A stretch of 64,000 bases of DNA, from positions 1-64,000 of the forward strand of contig NZ_BBDN01000009.1 in assembly GCF_001316265.1 (NCBI RefSeq), given 5' to 3'. A program made the position numbers and the translations under genes. How positions within the stretch are numbered: the stretch's first letter is position 1; the number at the start of each line of letters is the position of its first letter. This document shows, one piece after another, positions 19,081 to 32,024 of the stretch. Source of the stretch: Vulcanisaeta sp. JCM 16159 (GTDB lineage: Archaea > Thermoproteota > Thermoprotei > Thermoproteales > Thermocladiaceae). The notes beneath the pieces are model-generated. The model saw only the letters and a program-made list of their open reading frames with translations. It was not told the DNA's origin and made no database searches.

Positions 19081-21299
19081 TTAAACGTTGGCTATACCCA
19101 AGGCCTTAAGTACTGGTTTACCAAGGGCTCTCCTAAATCTAAAGAGCATTCCAAATATGACTATGGCAAAGCCAAATGCCGCTACTAGGTCGCCAATCAT
19201 CCTAAGCCAGACGAACTCATCAGCCAGTGGTAATTCCCAGAAGCCGGGGTGACCGCTTGGCGTTATTATAGTTTTTATAAACCAATAGCCATATTTAAGT
19301 TCATAAATGAGTTGAAGCACGCCAAGGGGTACTAATGATAATAATGCCTGGAGATAGAAGCCAATGCCTATGATAATGGCTGCCCACCTCATGTACCTAA
19401 GATCCTTATCATCAAAGCCACCAGATAGTGTGAAGGCAACCACCCACATCAATATGCTAGGCAGGCCATAAGCCAATGGAAAGGCCAGGTGAGCATGCGC
19501 CATAGTAGTTTGGGCATCATGTAAATAGTAATTAAGTAATGGTAGGTTTATGAGGCCAGCACCGAAGGCAACAACCCCGATCCCACCGCCTATCCCCGCC
19601 ACGAGAGCGTACGTTAATAGGGTCTTCTGAAACTCAGTCTTAACCTCTCCTCTACGCCAAAGCAATATTACATATATTATGACAAAGCCCAGGGGTATCG
19701 CCTCAAGTGTGCTCATTACGGCACCAACATACATCCAAAATGTGGGCAATCCATTAAAGTAATAGTGATGGGCAGTCCCAATCATGCCGGTTATTATCTC
19801 TAGAGTTGCATCCATACCGCTAACCACAACACCCAATTTAGGTGGTATCAAACCTGCCACCACCAGGAGCACCACAATAACGGTAACCACGATAGGAGGC
19901 CAAAAGCCCTCAACAAAGGCATGTATTGTCATCCACCTAAAGTATTCATCAACCTGAAAGTCGGGCCATGGTTGAATTATCGGTAAGGCACCTATGAAGG
20001 CACCTGCCGCAGTGCCTGCAATGGCTATTGATAATATCTTGGCAAATGGTTTCAACACGTCGGGCGCGGTTTTAGAAGCCTTATTCCATAGATATGATAC
20101 GTAACCCAGCATTGCCGTTATTAATATAAGCCATAATGTACCTTGCGTCGTCACGTCCCTACCCTGAGCACCTATTATGAACCACCACGGTGATGGTATC
20201 AACTGAAGATAGCTAGTCCATATGCCAAGTAAGGTGCCGACGGAGACTAATACGCCGATAACCAATACCGTAAGTACCTGCCTTCTAGTTATGTTTAGTC
20301 CGAAGTAAGGAAATACAAAGAACGAGAAGGCTATCCATGTCACAGCTATCCAAAGTACAGCTAATGTATAGTGAAGAGCCCTACTAACATTGAAGGGTAG
20401 TATTGGTACTAGGTTTATGCCATATAATGATGTATCTACGTATAAATGCATTGTATAGGCACCAAGAAGTCCCTGAATACCAAGGGCTATTCCGGCAAGT
20501 AAGAAAGCAAGTAAAGTAAGTCTTTGCGCGTCGTTGGGCGGTGGTAATTGTATGTTTAGCCTTGGTTCATTCCAGTAATCCATGAGCTTAAGTACTACGT
20601 AGCCTGCCATGGGCATTACAACGAGCATTATTGTGAATAACGTGATCCAGGAGGCATAGGTCACGTTAGCTGTAGGTTCAATTAAGCCTGGCATATATGG
20701 GAAGCCATTGGTATAGCCCTGCAATGCAATCATAAAGCTCCACGTGAAGTAGGCAACCAAGTCCTTAATCACGGTCTCGTTAGTTATTAGGTCGGGCTTT
20801 AACCTAAATTGCTCAGATGCCGGTCCAAGTATCCAAGAATAAAACTTCACAGCATTGTAGAATCCCTGGGCGAAGTCGTTGCTAACCACAACGACATCCC
20901 CCTTGGGAGTTGGATCCACCTTGATTGGCATTAGCTCCTGCTTTATTATTGCCATAGCACTCGCATTATCCTGGGGCACAGCATCAAAGCCCAGGTAATG
21001 CGCCGCTGTATCCTCATAGATCCTCAGCGTGTATGACATGAAGTCAATACCGAAATAACTACCCATACCAAGTATTGAGCCGTAATCCATGAGTCCGTAC
21101 TTCTGGAAGTAATACTTTCCCATGACCACGTCGTTGTACGTAAATAATACAGTACCATTTTCAGTAACCACGGCTGCAGGTATTGGTGGTAAGTGCGTAA
21201 ATGTGTACCATGCCATAACGCCGTAGGCACGTAAACGAGTATCGTAACCACAAGCACAACCCGAGGCCATACCGAATTGCGCTTAGCCATATCGATCAA
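19081..21299 (-). CDS. norB: Quinol-dependent nitric oxide reductase, single subunit (N-terminal frameshift)
   Basis: A haem-copper superfamily enzyme of about 738 aa with 14 hydrophobic helices, reducing 2 NO to N2O in the membrane. The N-terminal helix and extracellular domain (FTHLPPIPAAVVTENGTVLF, SILGMGSYFG) are the fused NorC-like part of qNOR. Metal ligands visible in order are LHYTLAVLW (haem b His), MTIHAFVEGFW (FeB His and Glu), GTAHHYYFNG (FeB His pair) and YYLHDAQTTMAHAHLAF (haem ligands). The first about 20 residues are in another frame, with a break near 21240. TTAATTAA about 29 nt upstream may be the TATA box. Confidence 0.88.
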
Positions 21300-21503
21300 T
21301 AACTGTTTACGACTTAGTTAATTAATATCGTAATAACCTAAATAGTTTGATGGCATTTGATGCTCATCAATGTTTAGATTTATATTTAACTATATTTAAA
21401 TACGTACATTCAATAAGCATTCATCAAAAGTACGGGTCATTTAACGATTAGAATTAATGATAAGGCTTTTATTGAGGGATGGCACTACCCTAGATGTAGG
21501 TTC

Positions 21504-21983
21504 ATGCTGCCCGAACAACTTAGTAAGCCTTGGAAGGATTTACGGGCGTACATCGAGGCCAGGAGGCTGAGGCTTCAGCCGAGGCTAGGTTGGCATTGAG
21601 GTTGTTGGTTGAGGGTTATACTAGGAACGCCGCTGGTAAGGCGTTTCAAGCGTTTAAATCGTTGCTCGCAGTATTAGCTGGTGAGAGGAGGGAGGAGCTT
21701 CGCGGTAGTGTTAAGAATATTGATAAGGTAATAGCCTACATGCCCATCTCCATGATTCGCGACATGGGTAAACTACTCGGTCTCGAGAGGGAGTCCCTGA
21801 TAGCGTTGGCGCTTCATCAATACCAATATAATGGCGCCGATCCTGAAGGTGTCATGAGTATATACATCAAGGGATGCCGCAGCAAAGGACATATGTAGCC
21901 TATTGAATAATGTGGCTAAGGTTCTTGGCGATGAATCACTAAAGCAGGAACTAGATAATGCATGCAGGTCTTTTCAGGGATAA
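21504..21983 (+). CDS. PaREP1-family protein (two frameshifts)
   Basis: The start MLPEQLSKPWKDLRAYIEAR reads from 21504. After a break the core continues ARLALRLLVEGYTRNAAGKAFQAFKSLLAVLA and MIRDMGKLLGLERESLIALALHQYQYNGADPEG. A second break near 21862 leads to DAAAKDICSLLNNVAKVLGDESLKQEL and a stop. It is about 159 aa when joined. It is the fourth family member in 7 kb and the only one on the plus strand. Confidence 0.7.
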
Positions 21984-22015
21984 TTTTGATTTTCGATGAA
22001 ATGCGCGAGCCATCC

Positions 22016-22309
22016 TTAACTGACCATCGGCACTTCCTCGGGCGCGACCTCGTCAAGCATGAACCTGTTAGTCAATACGTGACCCTTCCTTAAGTGCTCA
22101 AGAGCCTCCTCAAGGTCAAAGATTGAGTGCTTACAGTCTATGCAGTAAACCCAACCATACGTTGATAATGCCTCCCTTAACCGATTCTCGGCATCCTTCG
22201 AGAAATGACTATACCTGGCACCCTCCTCCTTCGGGACTATGCGGTCCTTATAATAACCAAACCACATGTGGATGGCATGGGGTACGAACTCCTCCTCACT
22301 CTCGCTCAT
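22016..22309 (-). CDS. Small C2H2 zinc-finger-like protein
   Basis: A 97-aa protein whose C-terminal part has YCIDCKHSIFDLEEALEHLRKGH, a C-x2-C-x13-H-x5-H spacing able to bind zinc. The N-terminus is acidic. No family name is recognised. Confidence 0.55.
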   Translation of the reverse strand: MSESEEEFVPHAIHMWFGYYKDRIVPKEEGARYSHFSKDAENRLREALSTYGWVYCIDCKHSIFDLEEALEHLRKGHVLTNRFMLDEVAPEEVPMVS

Positions 22310-22586
22310 TAATTACTTACAAAGTGAGGAAGTGTTTAAACTTTTATTAAGAAATTTTTCAATATTTTATGGAATTTTCATTAATTATTTGATATTAATT
22401 CCTGATTTAGGGAATAGTATCTATTGAATGATGGATATTCTTGCTAATAATTTTTAAATTATCTATGTCAATTTAAAATAATTAATAATTAACAATTGTA
22501 TTCTAACTGGTAATTAAAGGACTCTTTTTATATCGGATCTTGCTGTGCTCCTTGATAAATATGGTGAGTGCAGTGGGTGATGTGGG
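22310..22586. promoter_or_regulatory. AT-rich divergent promoter region
   Basis: The 277-bp intergenic stretch is strongly AT-rich with no coding sense. TTTTTATAT at about 22525 would start a transcript near 22552, about 30 nt before the oxidoreductase ATG. This gene would therefore have a short leader with a GGTGAT-like ribosome-binding site. Confidence 0.4.
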
Positions 22587-25414
<2,828 letters not shown>

Positions 25415-25496
25415 GGCCGGTTCCCCAGCGCCTTGATTAACTTAAAATGTTGCTTGTCCGCAATCTTTATATTACTTAAACTATGTTATTTGTTCG

Positions 25497-26204
25497 ATGT
25501 CATTATACTACGATTTGGTGCCAACGGGAATCCCTGGGCTTGACGAGGTACTCGGTGGTGGGTTAATTAGGGGTAGGACATACTTAATAAGTGGTGAGAC
25601 AGGAACAGGTAAGACCCTACTCTCATTATCATTTCTAATAAATGGTATTTATAAGTATGGTGAGCCTGGCATTTATGTATCGGTTGATGAGACGTATGAC
25701 CAATTAATGAATGGTGTTAGGAGGTTTGGTTGGGACCTTGAGGCGCTCAGGGAAAATGGTTATATGGAGATCCTAATACCCGAGATGGACATTATCGAGA
25801 AGATTAGGGAGAAGGACCCAATCACCATAGCTAAGTCTCTGGTCTACACAATAGCTGATTATTCAAAGACCCTAAACGCTCAGAGGCTTGTTATCGACCC
25901 AATAGCGCCGTTGGTCACGCTCGAGAAGGACGTACAAGTACTTAGGGAGTACATTAGGGCGTTGGTGATGGGCATTGAGAAGGAGGTCGGCGTAACCACA
26001 ATAATAACTACGGAAATACCGACGGGGGCCAAGGTGATCTCCAGGTATGGGGTTGAGGAGTTTTTAGCAGCTGGCGTATTTGTGATGGGACTAGCCCAAA
26101 CAACTGAGGGCGACTTCAAGAGGTACCTATTCATTAGGAAGATGAGGTGGCAAGCGGTGCAACCAACGATATTAGAGGTTGAGATACAGCCGAAGATGGT
26201 ATAG
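25497..26204 (+). CDS. KaiC-like RecA-superfamily ATPase
   Basis: A 235-aa single-domain KaiC/GvpD-type protein. TGIPGLDEVLGGGLIRG precedes Walker A SGETGTGKT (32-40). A Walker B-like RLVIDPIAPL lies around residue 127. Such stand-alone proteins are abundant in archaea and are thought to be signalling or regulatory ATPases. TATA-like CTTTATATTA lies 28 nt upstream, so it is leaderless and separate from the oxidoreductase operon. Confidence 0.8.
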   Translation: MSLYYDLVPTGIPGLDEVLGGGLIRGRTYLISGETGTGKTLLSLSFLINGIYKYGEPGIYVSVDETYDQLMNGVRRFGWDLEALRENGYMEILIPEMDIIEKIREKDPITIAKSLVYTIADYSKTLNAQRLVIDPIAPLVTLEKDVQVLREYIRALVMGIEKEVGVTTIITTEIPTGAKVISRYGVEEFLAAGVFVMGLAQTTEGDFKRYLFIRKMRWQAVQPTILEVEIQPKMV

Positions 26205-26326
26205 TTGTTAAGGGACCACTTAAGGATGTGCATATACCATTCTATGCATTAATGATGTGATTTAATTTACCCTTATGAATGATAAAGATACGTAATTTTA
26301 TAAAAGACGTTAATAGTTCGATTATG

Positions 26327-26336
26327 CAACATGTGC
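26327..26336. promoter_or_regulatory. CAACATGT-type operator, copy 1
   Basis: CAACATGTGC is a half-degenerate copy of the palindrome CAACATGTTG. It ends 40 nt before the ATG of the dehydrogenase at 26377, just upstream of a TATA-like ACTTATTT. The same element at the same distance occurs before the genes starting at 30400 and 31890 on the other strand. Confidence 0.6.
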
Positions 26337-26376
26337 GTATATGTACTTATTTACCTAACACGTATTTTTAATTACA

Positions 26377-27388
26377 ATGAGAGCGCTTGTTTGGACTGCA
26401 ATTAGACGGATGGAGATTAAAGACGTTGAAAAGCCTAGGCCAGGTCCTGGTTGGGTTCTTCTTAAGGTAAAGTATACTGGTATATGTGGTTCTGACGTGT
26501 CTGGTTTCTTAGGATTAAACGAATTGCGTAAACCACCGTTAATAATGGGGCATGAATTTACGGGCGTTGTTGAGGACGTAGGCCCTGGCGTTCCTAAGGA
26601 TGTGGTTGGTAAGTTGTTTTCCGTGAATCCAATTGTTGGTTGCGGTCATTGTAGGTATTGTAAGATGGGTCTTAAGAATCTATGTGTTGAGAGGAAGATA
26701 ATAGGCATTGATTATCCAGGTGCATATGCTGAGTACGTATTAGCGCCATATGACAATTTATACCCAGTAACCGATCCCATTAGGGGTGCATTAGCTGAGC
26801 CAGTAGCGACATCATTAAGGCTGTCAGATTATCGGGTGCAGCTCTTGGTGACTCAGTCTTGGTTCTTGGGGCTGGGCCTGTTGGTGCCTTCGCAATAAAG
26901 CTTCTATCAGCTGGCGGTATTAGGGACTTAACGGTTGTTGAAATTAATAAAAACAGGCTTGAGTGGGCTCGTAGGTTTGGAGCCGCAATACTTGTCGAAA
27001 AGAGCGGTGATGAGGCATTAAAGGAAATTAGGGAGTTATACCCTGAGGGTGTTGATGTGGTTATTGATGCTGTTGGTTCCGAAATTACGAGACGATTAGC
27101 AATAAACGCGGTACGTAGGGTGGTAGGATTATTTTCGTTGGTTTACATGATAATGAAGTTAGGATACCAGGTAATGTAATAGTTAGGAATGAGATTGAAA
27201 TAAAGGGTTCCTTCTCATACACAGATGAGGATTTCAGGAAGGCAGTTAATTTATTAGAGCAGGGGCTTTTTGATCCGCGTGAGGGTTGGATTGATATTAG
27301 GCCTCTTGAGCATGGCCAAGAATCCTTTGAGGAGTTAACAGGGACGTACACGAAATACGTCAAGATAATGCTCACACCAGGTGAGTAG
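26377..27388 (+). CDS. Zinc-dependent medium-chain alcohol/sugar dehydrogenase (two frameshifts)
   Basis: A protein of about 337 aa. The catalytic zinc ligands are in GICGSD (Cys) and MGHEFTGVVE (His-Glu). The structural zinc lobe is GCGHCRYCKMGLKNLC with four Cys. After a break near 26840, GAGPVGAFAIKLL is the NAD-binding loop. A second break near 27115 is followed by EIEIKGSFSYTDEDFRKAVNLL. It resembles threonine, sorbitol and idonate-type dehydrogenases. It sits 2 nt before L-rhamnonate dehydratase, so it probably oxidises the sugar or the 2-keto-3-deoxy acid of that pathway. Confidence 0.82.
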
Positions 27389-27390
27389 GC

Positions 27391-28575
27391 ATGGGTGATG
27401 GTGAGGTTGAAACTTTTAGAATTAAGGATGTTAGAGCTTACGTCGTTAAAGGCGGTGGTGCTGATTACCATGATCAATCAACTAATCACTGGATACTCGG
27501 TTACATAGCAACGCCAATATCAATATACCCAGAGTATAGAGCTAGTAGAGCATCATGGGGCTTAAATGTACTTGGTTCGCTCGTTGTTGAGGTTGAGGAT
27601 TCAAGGGGTGAGGTAGGTTTTGGCGTGAGCACTGGCGGCTATCCAGCGGCTTGGATAGTAGAGAATCACCTGAAGAGGTTTGTTGTTGGTAAGTATGTTG
27701 GTGAAATAGAAAAGACTTGGGATCAGATGTTTAAGGCAACGATATTTTATGGAAGAAGAGGGCTCGTTATGAATGCCATATCCGCGGTTGATCTTGCGCT
27801 ATGGGATTTGGCAGGTAAGGTTAGAGGGTTACCTGTTTATGACTTACTTGGTGGCCCTGTCAGGGATGAAATAGTGTTTTATGCCACAGGTCCTCGACCC
27901 GATATTGCAAAGAGGAAAGGTTTCATAGGTGGTAAGTTACCACTTAAGCATGGACCTGCTGATGGTATAGAGGGATTGAGGGAAAATGTGAAGATATTTA
28001 AGGAGTGGAGAGAGCAGCTTGGCGATGATTTTTTACTTATGTATGATTGTTGGATGAGTCTCGATCTACCGTATGCGATGAGGCTCGTAAATGAACTAAA
28101 GCCATATGGTCTTTACTGGATTGAGGAGCCATTTATACCAGATGATTATTGGTCGTACGGTGCTCTTGCTCAGATATTACCACCAACATTACTAGCTAGT
28201 GGTGAGCATGAATCAACACTTCACGGCTTTAGAATGCTTCTTGAGGTTGGTAAGGTCAATGTCATTCAACCAGACATAACCTGGGTCGGTGGTATAACGC
28301 CAATGATAAAGATATCAGCTCTTGCTGAAGCGTATGGCACATACGTAATACCACACGGTTCAAGTGTATATGGTTATCACTTTATAATAACCAGGGTTAA
28401 TAGCCCATTTGCTGAATACCTCGTTGTATCTCCAGACGCCACAGAGATAATTCCACAATTTAGTCCACTATTACTTAATGAACCGGTTCCGGAGAATGGA
28501 AGAATTAGACTTAGTAGAAGACCTGGCTTTGGGGTTGAGCTTAATAGAAAGATTGAATTAGTGAGGATTAAGTGA
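27391..28575 (+). CDS. L-rhamnonate dehydratase (enolase superfamily)
   Basis: A 394-aa enolase-superfamily enzyme. It converts L-rhamnonate (and often L-lyxonate or L-mannonate) to its 2-keto-3-deoxy acid. Family-specific stretches include DYHDQSTNHWILGYIATPIS, WGLNVLGSLVVEVED and GFIGGKLPLKHGPADG. Mg ligands are D219 (MYDCWMSLD), E245 (WIEEPF) and E272 (SGEHES), with the general base H322 in VIPHGSSVYGYHF. It is full-length and intact, and it is the strongest evidence that this locus degrades L-rhamnose or a related deoxysugar without phosphorylation. Confidence 0.88.
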   Translation: MGDGEVETFRIKDVRAYVVKGGGADYHDQSTNHWILGYIATPISIYPEYRASRASWGLNVLGSLVVEVEDSRGEVGFGVSTGGYPAAWIVENHLKRFVVGKYVGEIEKTWDQMFKATIFYGRRGLVMNAISAVDLALWDLAGKVRGLPVYDLLGGPVRDEIVFYATGPRPDIAKRKGFIGGKLPLKHGPADGIEGLRENVKIFKEWREQLGDDFLLMYDCWMSLDLPYAMRLVNELKPYGLYWIEEPFIPDDYWSYGALAQILPPTLLASGEHESTLHGFRMLLEVGKVNVIQPDITWVGGITPMIKISALAEAYGTYVIPHGSSVYGYHFIITRVNSPFAEYLVVSPDATEIIPQFSPLLLNEPVPENGRIRLSRRPGFGVELNRKIELVRIK

Positions 28576-28584
28576 TTTTGAATA

Positions 28585-29372
28585 TTAAATGACCCATTGT
28601 TTGTATCTATTTACGTTTTCTGGGTCGTAGGCTGGTATTATGTATTTACTAATTCTCTTCAGGTATTCATAGGCGTCAAGGCATTCATAAATGTCTTCAG
28701 CTATTCCAATGGGTACATTCTCGGTTATGTTTCTCATGGTGAACGCGGCATCCGTGTAACTGACAACGCCATCCTTAGTCTCGAGTATTATAGCCATGGA
28801 ACTCCTATGGTGACACCCAGTCCACTTTACTCTAACGCTGGGGACTACAACGTCCTCATCATTTAAGAGGACAATCCTATTCCAAGCCTCCTCGAACAAA
28901 TACTCCCTAACATACCTGGCAGGTAAATGTCCCTATTGAGGAATGGTGATGGTCTTGGGTTAACCACATCCTCGAACCAACCCCTCCTCGAGAAATAAAT
29001 CCTCGCCTTCCTAAATAGGTCTATATTGCCCACAGTGTAATCCTGAACAGGCGTTATTACCACGTGCGCAATATCATCTGGCTTTAAATTCAGCCTCTTA
29101 AGAACATTCTCAATTCTCTCATTATCACTAACTGTGAAGCGACATCTATCACTACCAGCCCACTCCCTAAGGAACTTATTTCTAAGCGTTAAATCCCTAA
29201 CAAGGCCCGTACCAACTAATACGTATCCATCATCCGTGTCGATAATTAATGAATAGAAGGAAAGCCTAACCCACCTATCAAACCACTGCATCCAATAAAC
29301 CTCGGGTCCGGGAACTTCGCCATGATCTCCAACCTTAGCAAGCCAAAATCGTCTAACACCCATGTTGGTCAC
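28585..29372 (-). CDS. Metallo-beta-lactamase-fold protein with altered metal site (one frameshift)
   Basis: A protein of about 262 aa with the lactonase-like MBL fold order. IDTDDGYVLVGTG, VVITPVQDYTVGN, GCHHRSSMAIIL, SYTDAAF and IIPAYDP replace the canonical DTG, HxHxDH, GHTPG, GDA and PGHDP motifs. Of the first metal motif only Asp survives. The frame breaks near 28885. Position in the sugar-acid regulon suggests a lactonase role, but the missing His ligands argue for a different metal use or a non-hydrolytic role. The gene starts next to the stop of the dehydrogenase upstream. Confidence 0.65.
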
Positions 29373-30400
29373 CTACGGCGTTATCACAAATCTGCCTAAT
29401 ATTTTACCCTCCGCTAATCTATTTAAAGCATTATTAACAGCATCTTCCTCAAGAGGTACCTTCTCTATGTAAGACCTTATTCCGTGTTCCTTCACGAATT
29501 TAACCATTTCCTCCATCTCACTTATGGAGCCATAATTACTACCAATAACTACGTACTGCCAAACCGTAGTTTCAAACACGGGTATTGGATAAGACTTACC
29601 CTCCATGCCGACGAGTATTACGGCACCGCCTGGTTCTAATAAAGGTATCATTTTTGCAGAATCCTCATTACCCACGAAATCGAGCATTACGGCTGCACCA
29701 TCCGGATTTAAATCTCTAATTACTTTACCAGCATCACTGGGATGTACGGCATAATGAGCCCTAACTCCATAGCCACTTAAGCTACTATCACTCCTAGAGA
29801 CAGCTACTATTTTTACATAGGGTACTAAGTGCTTAAGAAACTGAATTGCATACGAAGCCAGCCCACCAACACCATAAACAATAACTACAGAATCCGGTTT
29901 TAGGTAAGGCAGCGCCTTTTTCACTGCCGAGTATGAGGTTAGACCTGCATCAGTCAAGGGCGCAGCTTCTATTGGGTCAATATCTATCTTAACTAAGTAC
30001 CTGTAATTAGGTACGTATAAATACTCAGCGTATCCACCATAATAATATGACTGACCTGGAATAGCATGACCTTTACACGCCATACACTTATCAATGCGAC
30101 AATATTTACAATTTAAATCAGCCCATATCGCATAAACAAGGACCTTATCGCCAGGCTTATTCCCTTAACCCTTTTACCAATAGCTTCTACAATACCTGCA
30201 TTTTCGTGACCAAGAACGAAGGGTGCTCTAAATCCCTCTCTGGGTTCCTCACCTTTCCACAACCTTATGTCTGTTTTACACATACCAGCACCTATGATTT
30301 TAATAAGTACTGATTCATCGTCACCCGGTTCCGGAATATCTACATAACCTATCTTCAACGGCTTACCGAATTCCTGAAGTATTGCCGCCTTTACTTTCAC
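29373..30400 (-). CDS. Zinc-dependent alcohol dehydrogenase (one frameshift)
   Basis: A protein of about 342 aa starting MKVKAAILQEFGKPLKI. Catalytic zinc ligands are in GAGMCKTDIRLWKG (Cys) and LGHENAGIVEAIG (His-Glu). A break near 30165 lies in the loop before the structural zinc cysteines (NCKYCRIDKCMACKG, four Cys). The NAD loop is YGVGGLASYAIQFLKH. It is very likely a sugar or sugar-acid dehydrogenase of the rhamnose-type pathway. The TATA box 28 nt and CAACATGT operator 41 nt upstream of a leaderless ATG support this. Confidence 0.82.
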
Positions 30401-30440
30401 ATTTAATTTAAGATATAAAGTACCTTATAAATCATGACTG

Positions 30441-30450
30441 CAACATGTTA
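30441..30450. promoter_or_regulatory. CAACATGT-type operator, copy 2
   Basis: CAACATGTTA, nine of ten bases of the palindrome CAACATGTTG, lies 40 nt upstream of the ATG at 30400 on the minus strand. It is directly upstream of the TATA-like CCTTATAAAT. The location next to the TATA/BRE suggests activator binding. Confidence 0.65.
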
Positions 30451-30519
30451 GATATAAATAATTGAAATTTAAATTTATCAATTTTTAAGAATAATTTTTA
30501 AATTACTTTATTAATCTAT

Positions 30520-31890
30520 TTATGGAATTTTGCCTCCATAGAAATCTCTCAGAACTTCTTCTAATGATTTGCCCTGTGACTTAGGTCCATATAAATAGCC
30601 TACTATTATATTTAGTATAAAGAATGCCGTAGCCACCGCAGCGATGGCTTTATATCCAATTATATTTATTAAAGTTGGTACTATTAGACTCCATACACCT
30701 AGGGCAAACCTCATCCAAGACCATGCAAAGCCCTGGGCACTGTTCCTTATTTCAGTTGGGAATAATTCAGTCGACCAAACCCTTGTCTGCGGCCAAAGCC
30801 ACATACCATGTCCAAATCCGAATCCTATTACGTTAAGTAATGCGACCCATAATATACTAAATGGTAGGAATATGGGTACCGCAAATGATACGGCGCATAT
30901 GGCGGCAGCTACTGCGTACATCACGTTCCTATTTAGTTTATCGGATAGTGGCATATAAACAGCTACTACACCTATTATTGCGGTTATAAACCACAGTATC
31001 TGACCTACATAAGCCATTGCGGTTGTTGTGAATCCAATATCCTTAAAGAAGTAAGGCAGGAAGAATCCAAATGTTCCCGCTGGTACACCCCAGAATATAT
31101 AAATTGGTATTATGAATGCTAAACCCTTCTTATATTTAAAGATGTCGCTCCACCTATACTTATATTGAGATTGTTGAGGCTGCGCGTCCTGATGAATATT
31201 TGCTTGCGTGGTTGTTTGTTCGCCAAGCTGCTTTAAAGCTTCTTGAACTATGTTTGTCTTGCCAGCTACTAAACTCCACCTAGGTGATTCAACTAGGCCT
31301 CTTCTAAGGATCCAGGTTATTATTGCGACAGCAGCCAACACGCCAAAAACAACCCTAAAGGTTAATGCTCCATAAGGCTCAAGGGCTATACCTAATAGGA
31401 GCATGACTATGGGTCCTATATACCAAAAGACGTTGGTAAATGCCATTAAAAACCCTCTTTTATACTTTGGTGCATATTCTGCTATTAACGACCAAGATGT
31501 AGGTACATCGAGACCAACAGCAATACCTACAATTATATATCCTATTAAAAGCATTATATAATTAACGGCTGCAGCCATTATTAATGCACCTACGAAGTAG
31601 GCAAGTAGGTCGTACGTGTAGATTGTTTTTCTACCATATCTATCGCCAAGAGGCCCTGCTATTATTGCTCCAACAAATGCTGCAAATGCGTTAGGGCTGA
31701 ACGCAGCAATGATTCCTAGTAAAAGTGACGTTAAATGAAATGTTGAGATCCAGTATATCGTGGATACCGCACCAGCGACTATCGCTCCTGCATCTAAGAA
31801 ATCACCCATTGCAGATAAAACAGTCCATCTATAGTGAACTAAAGTTAACCTTGCCTCGTCAAACCTTTTTATCACATCCCACGAACTCAT
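30520..31890 (-). CDS. MFS sugar transporter
   Basis: A 456-aa major facilitator with 12 predicted helices. The sugar-porter loop motif GPLGDRYGRK (about 79-88) lies between helices 2 and 3, and GIAVGLDVPTSWSLIAEYAPKYKRG marks helices 4-5. An extended hydrophilic central loop with a Gln-rich stretch (about 215-250) separates the halves. The operator upstream ties it to the rhamnonate dehydratase locus, so it probably imports L-rhamnose or a related sugar or acid. Confidence 0.85.
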   Translation of the reverse strand: MSSWDVIKRFDEARLTLVHYRWTVLSAMGDFLDAGAIVAGAVSTIYWISTFHLTSLLLGIIAAFSPNAFAAFVGAIIAGPLGDRYGRKTIYTYDLLAYFVGALIMAAAVNYIMLLIGYIIVGIAVGLDVPTSWSLIAEYAPKYKRGFLMAFTNVFWYIGPIVMLLLGIALEPYGALTFRVVFGVLAAVAIITWILRRGLVESPRWSLVAGKTNIVQEALKQLGEQTTTQANIHQDAQPQQSQYKYRWSDIFKYKKGLAFIIPIYIFWGVPAGTFGFFLPYFFKDIGFTTTAMAYVGQILWFITAIIGVVAVYMPLSDKLNRNVMYAVAAAICAVSFAVPIFLPFSILWVALLNVIGFGFGHGMWLWPQTRVWSTELFPTEIRNSAQGFAWSWMRFALGVWSLIVPTLINIIGYKAIAAVATAFFILNIIVGYLYGPKSQGKSLEEVLRDFYGGKIP

Positions 31891-31931
31891 ACAATTTAAT
31901 TAAAATGTGCTATGATTATAAAGCATCTATG

Positions 31932-31941
31932 CAACATGTTG
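31932..31941. promoter_or_regulatory. CAACATGTTG palindromic operator, copy 3
   Basis: A perfect 10-bp palindrome 41 nt upstream of the MFS transporter ATG at 31890 (minus strand), with a TATA-like ATTATAAAGC between. It lies in the divergent region shared with the Bat-type regulator gene at 32025. Confidence 0.7.
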
Positions 31942-32024
31942 TATGATAATTATAAAAAAAATTATGTTAATTATGTAAAATGGAAGAAAAACTTAATAAT
32001 TAGGGATTACGCGTTATCAATGTT

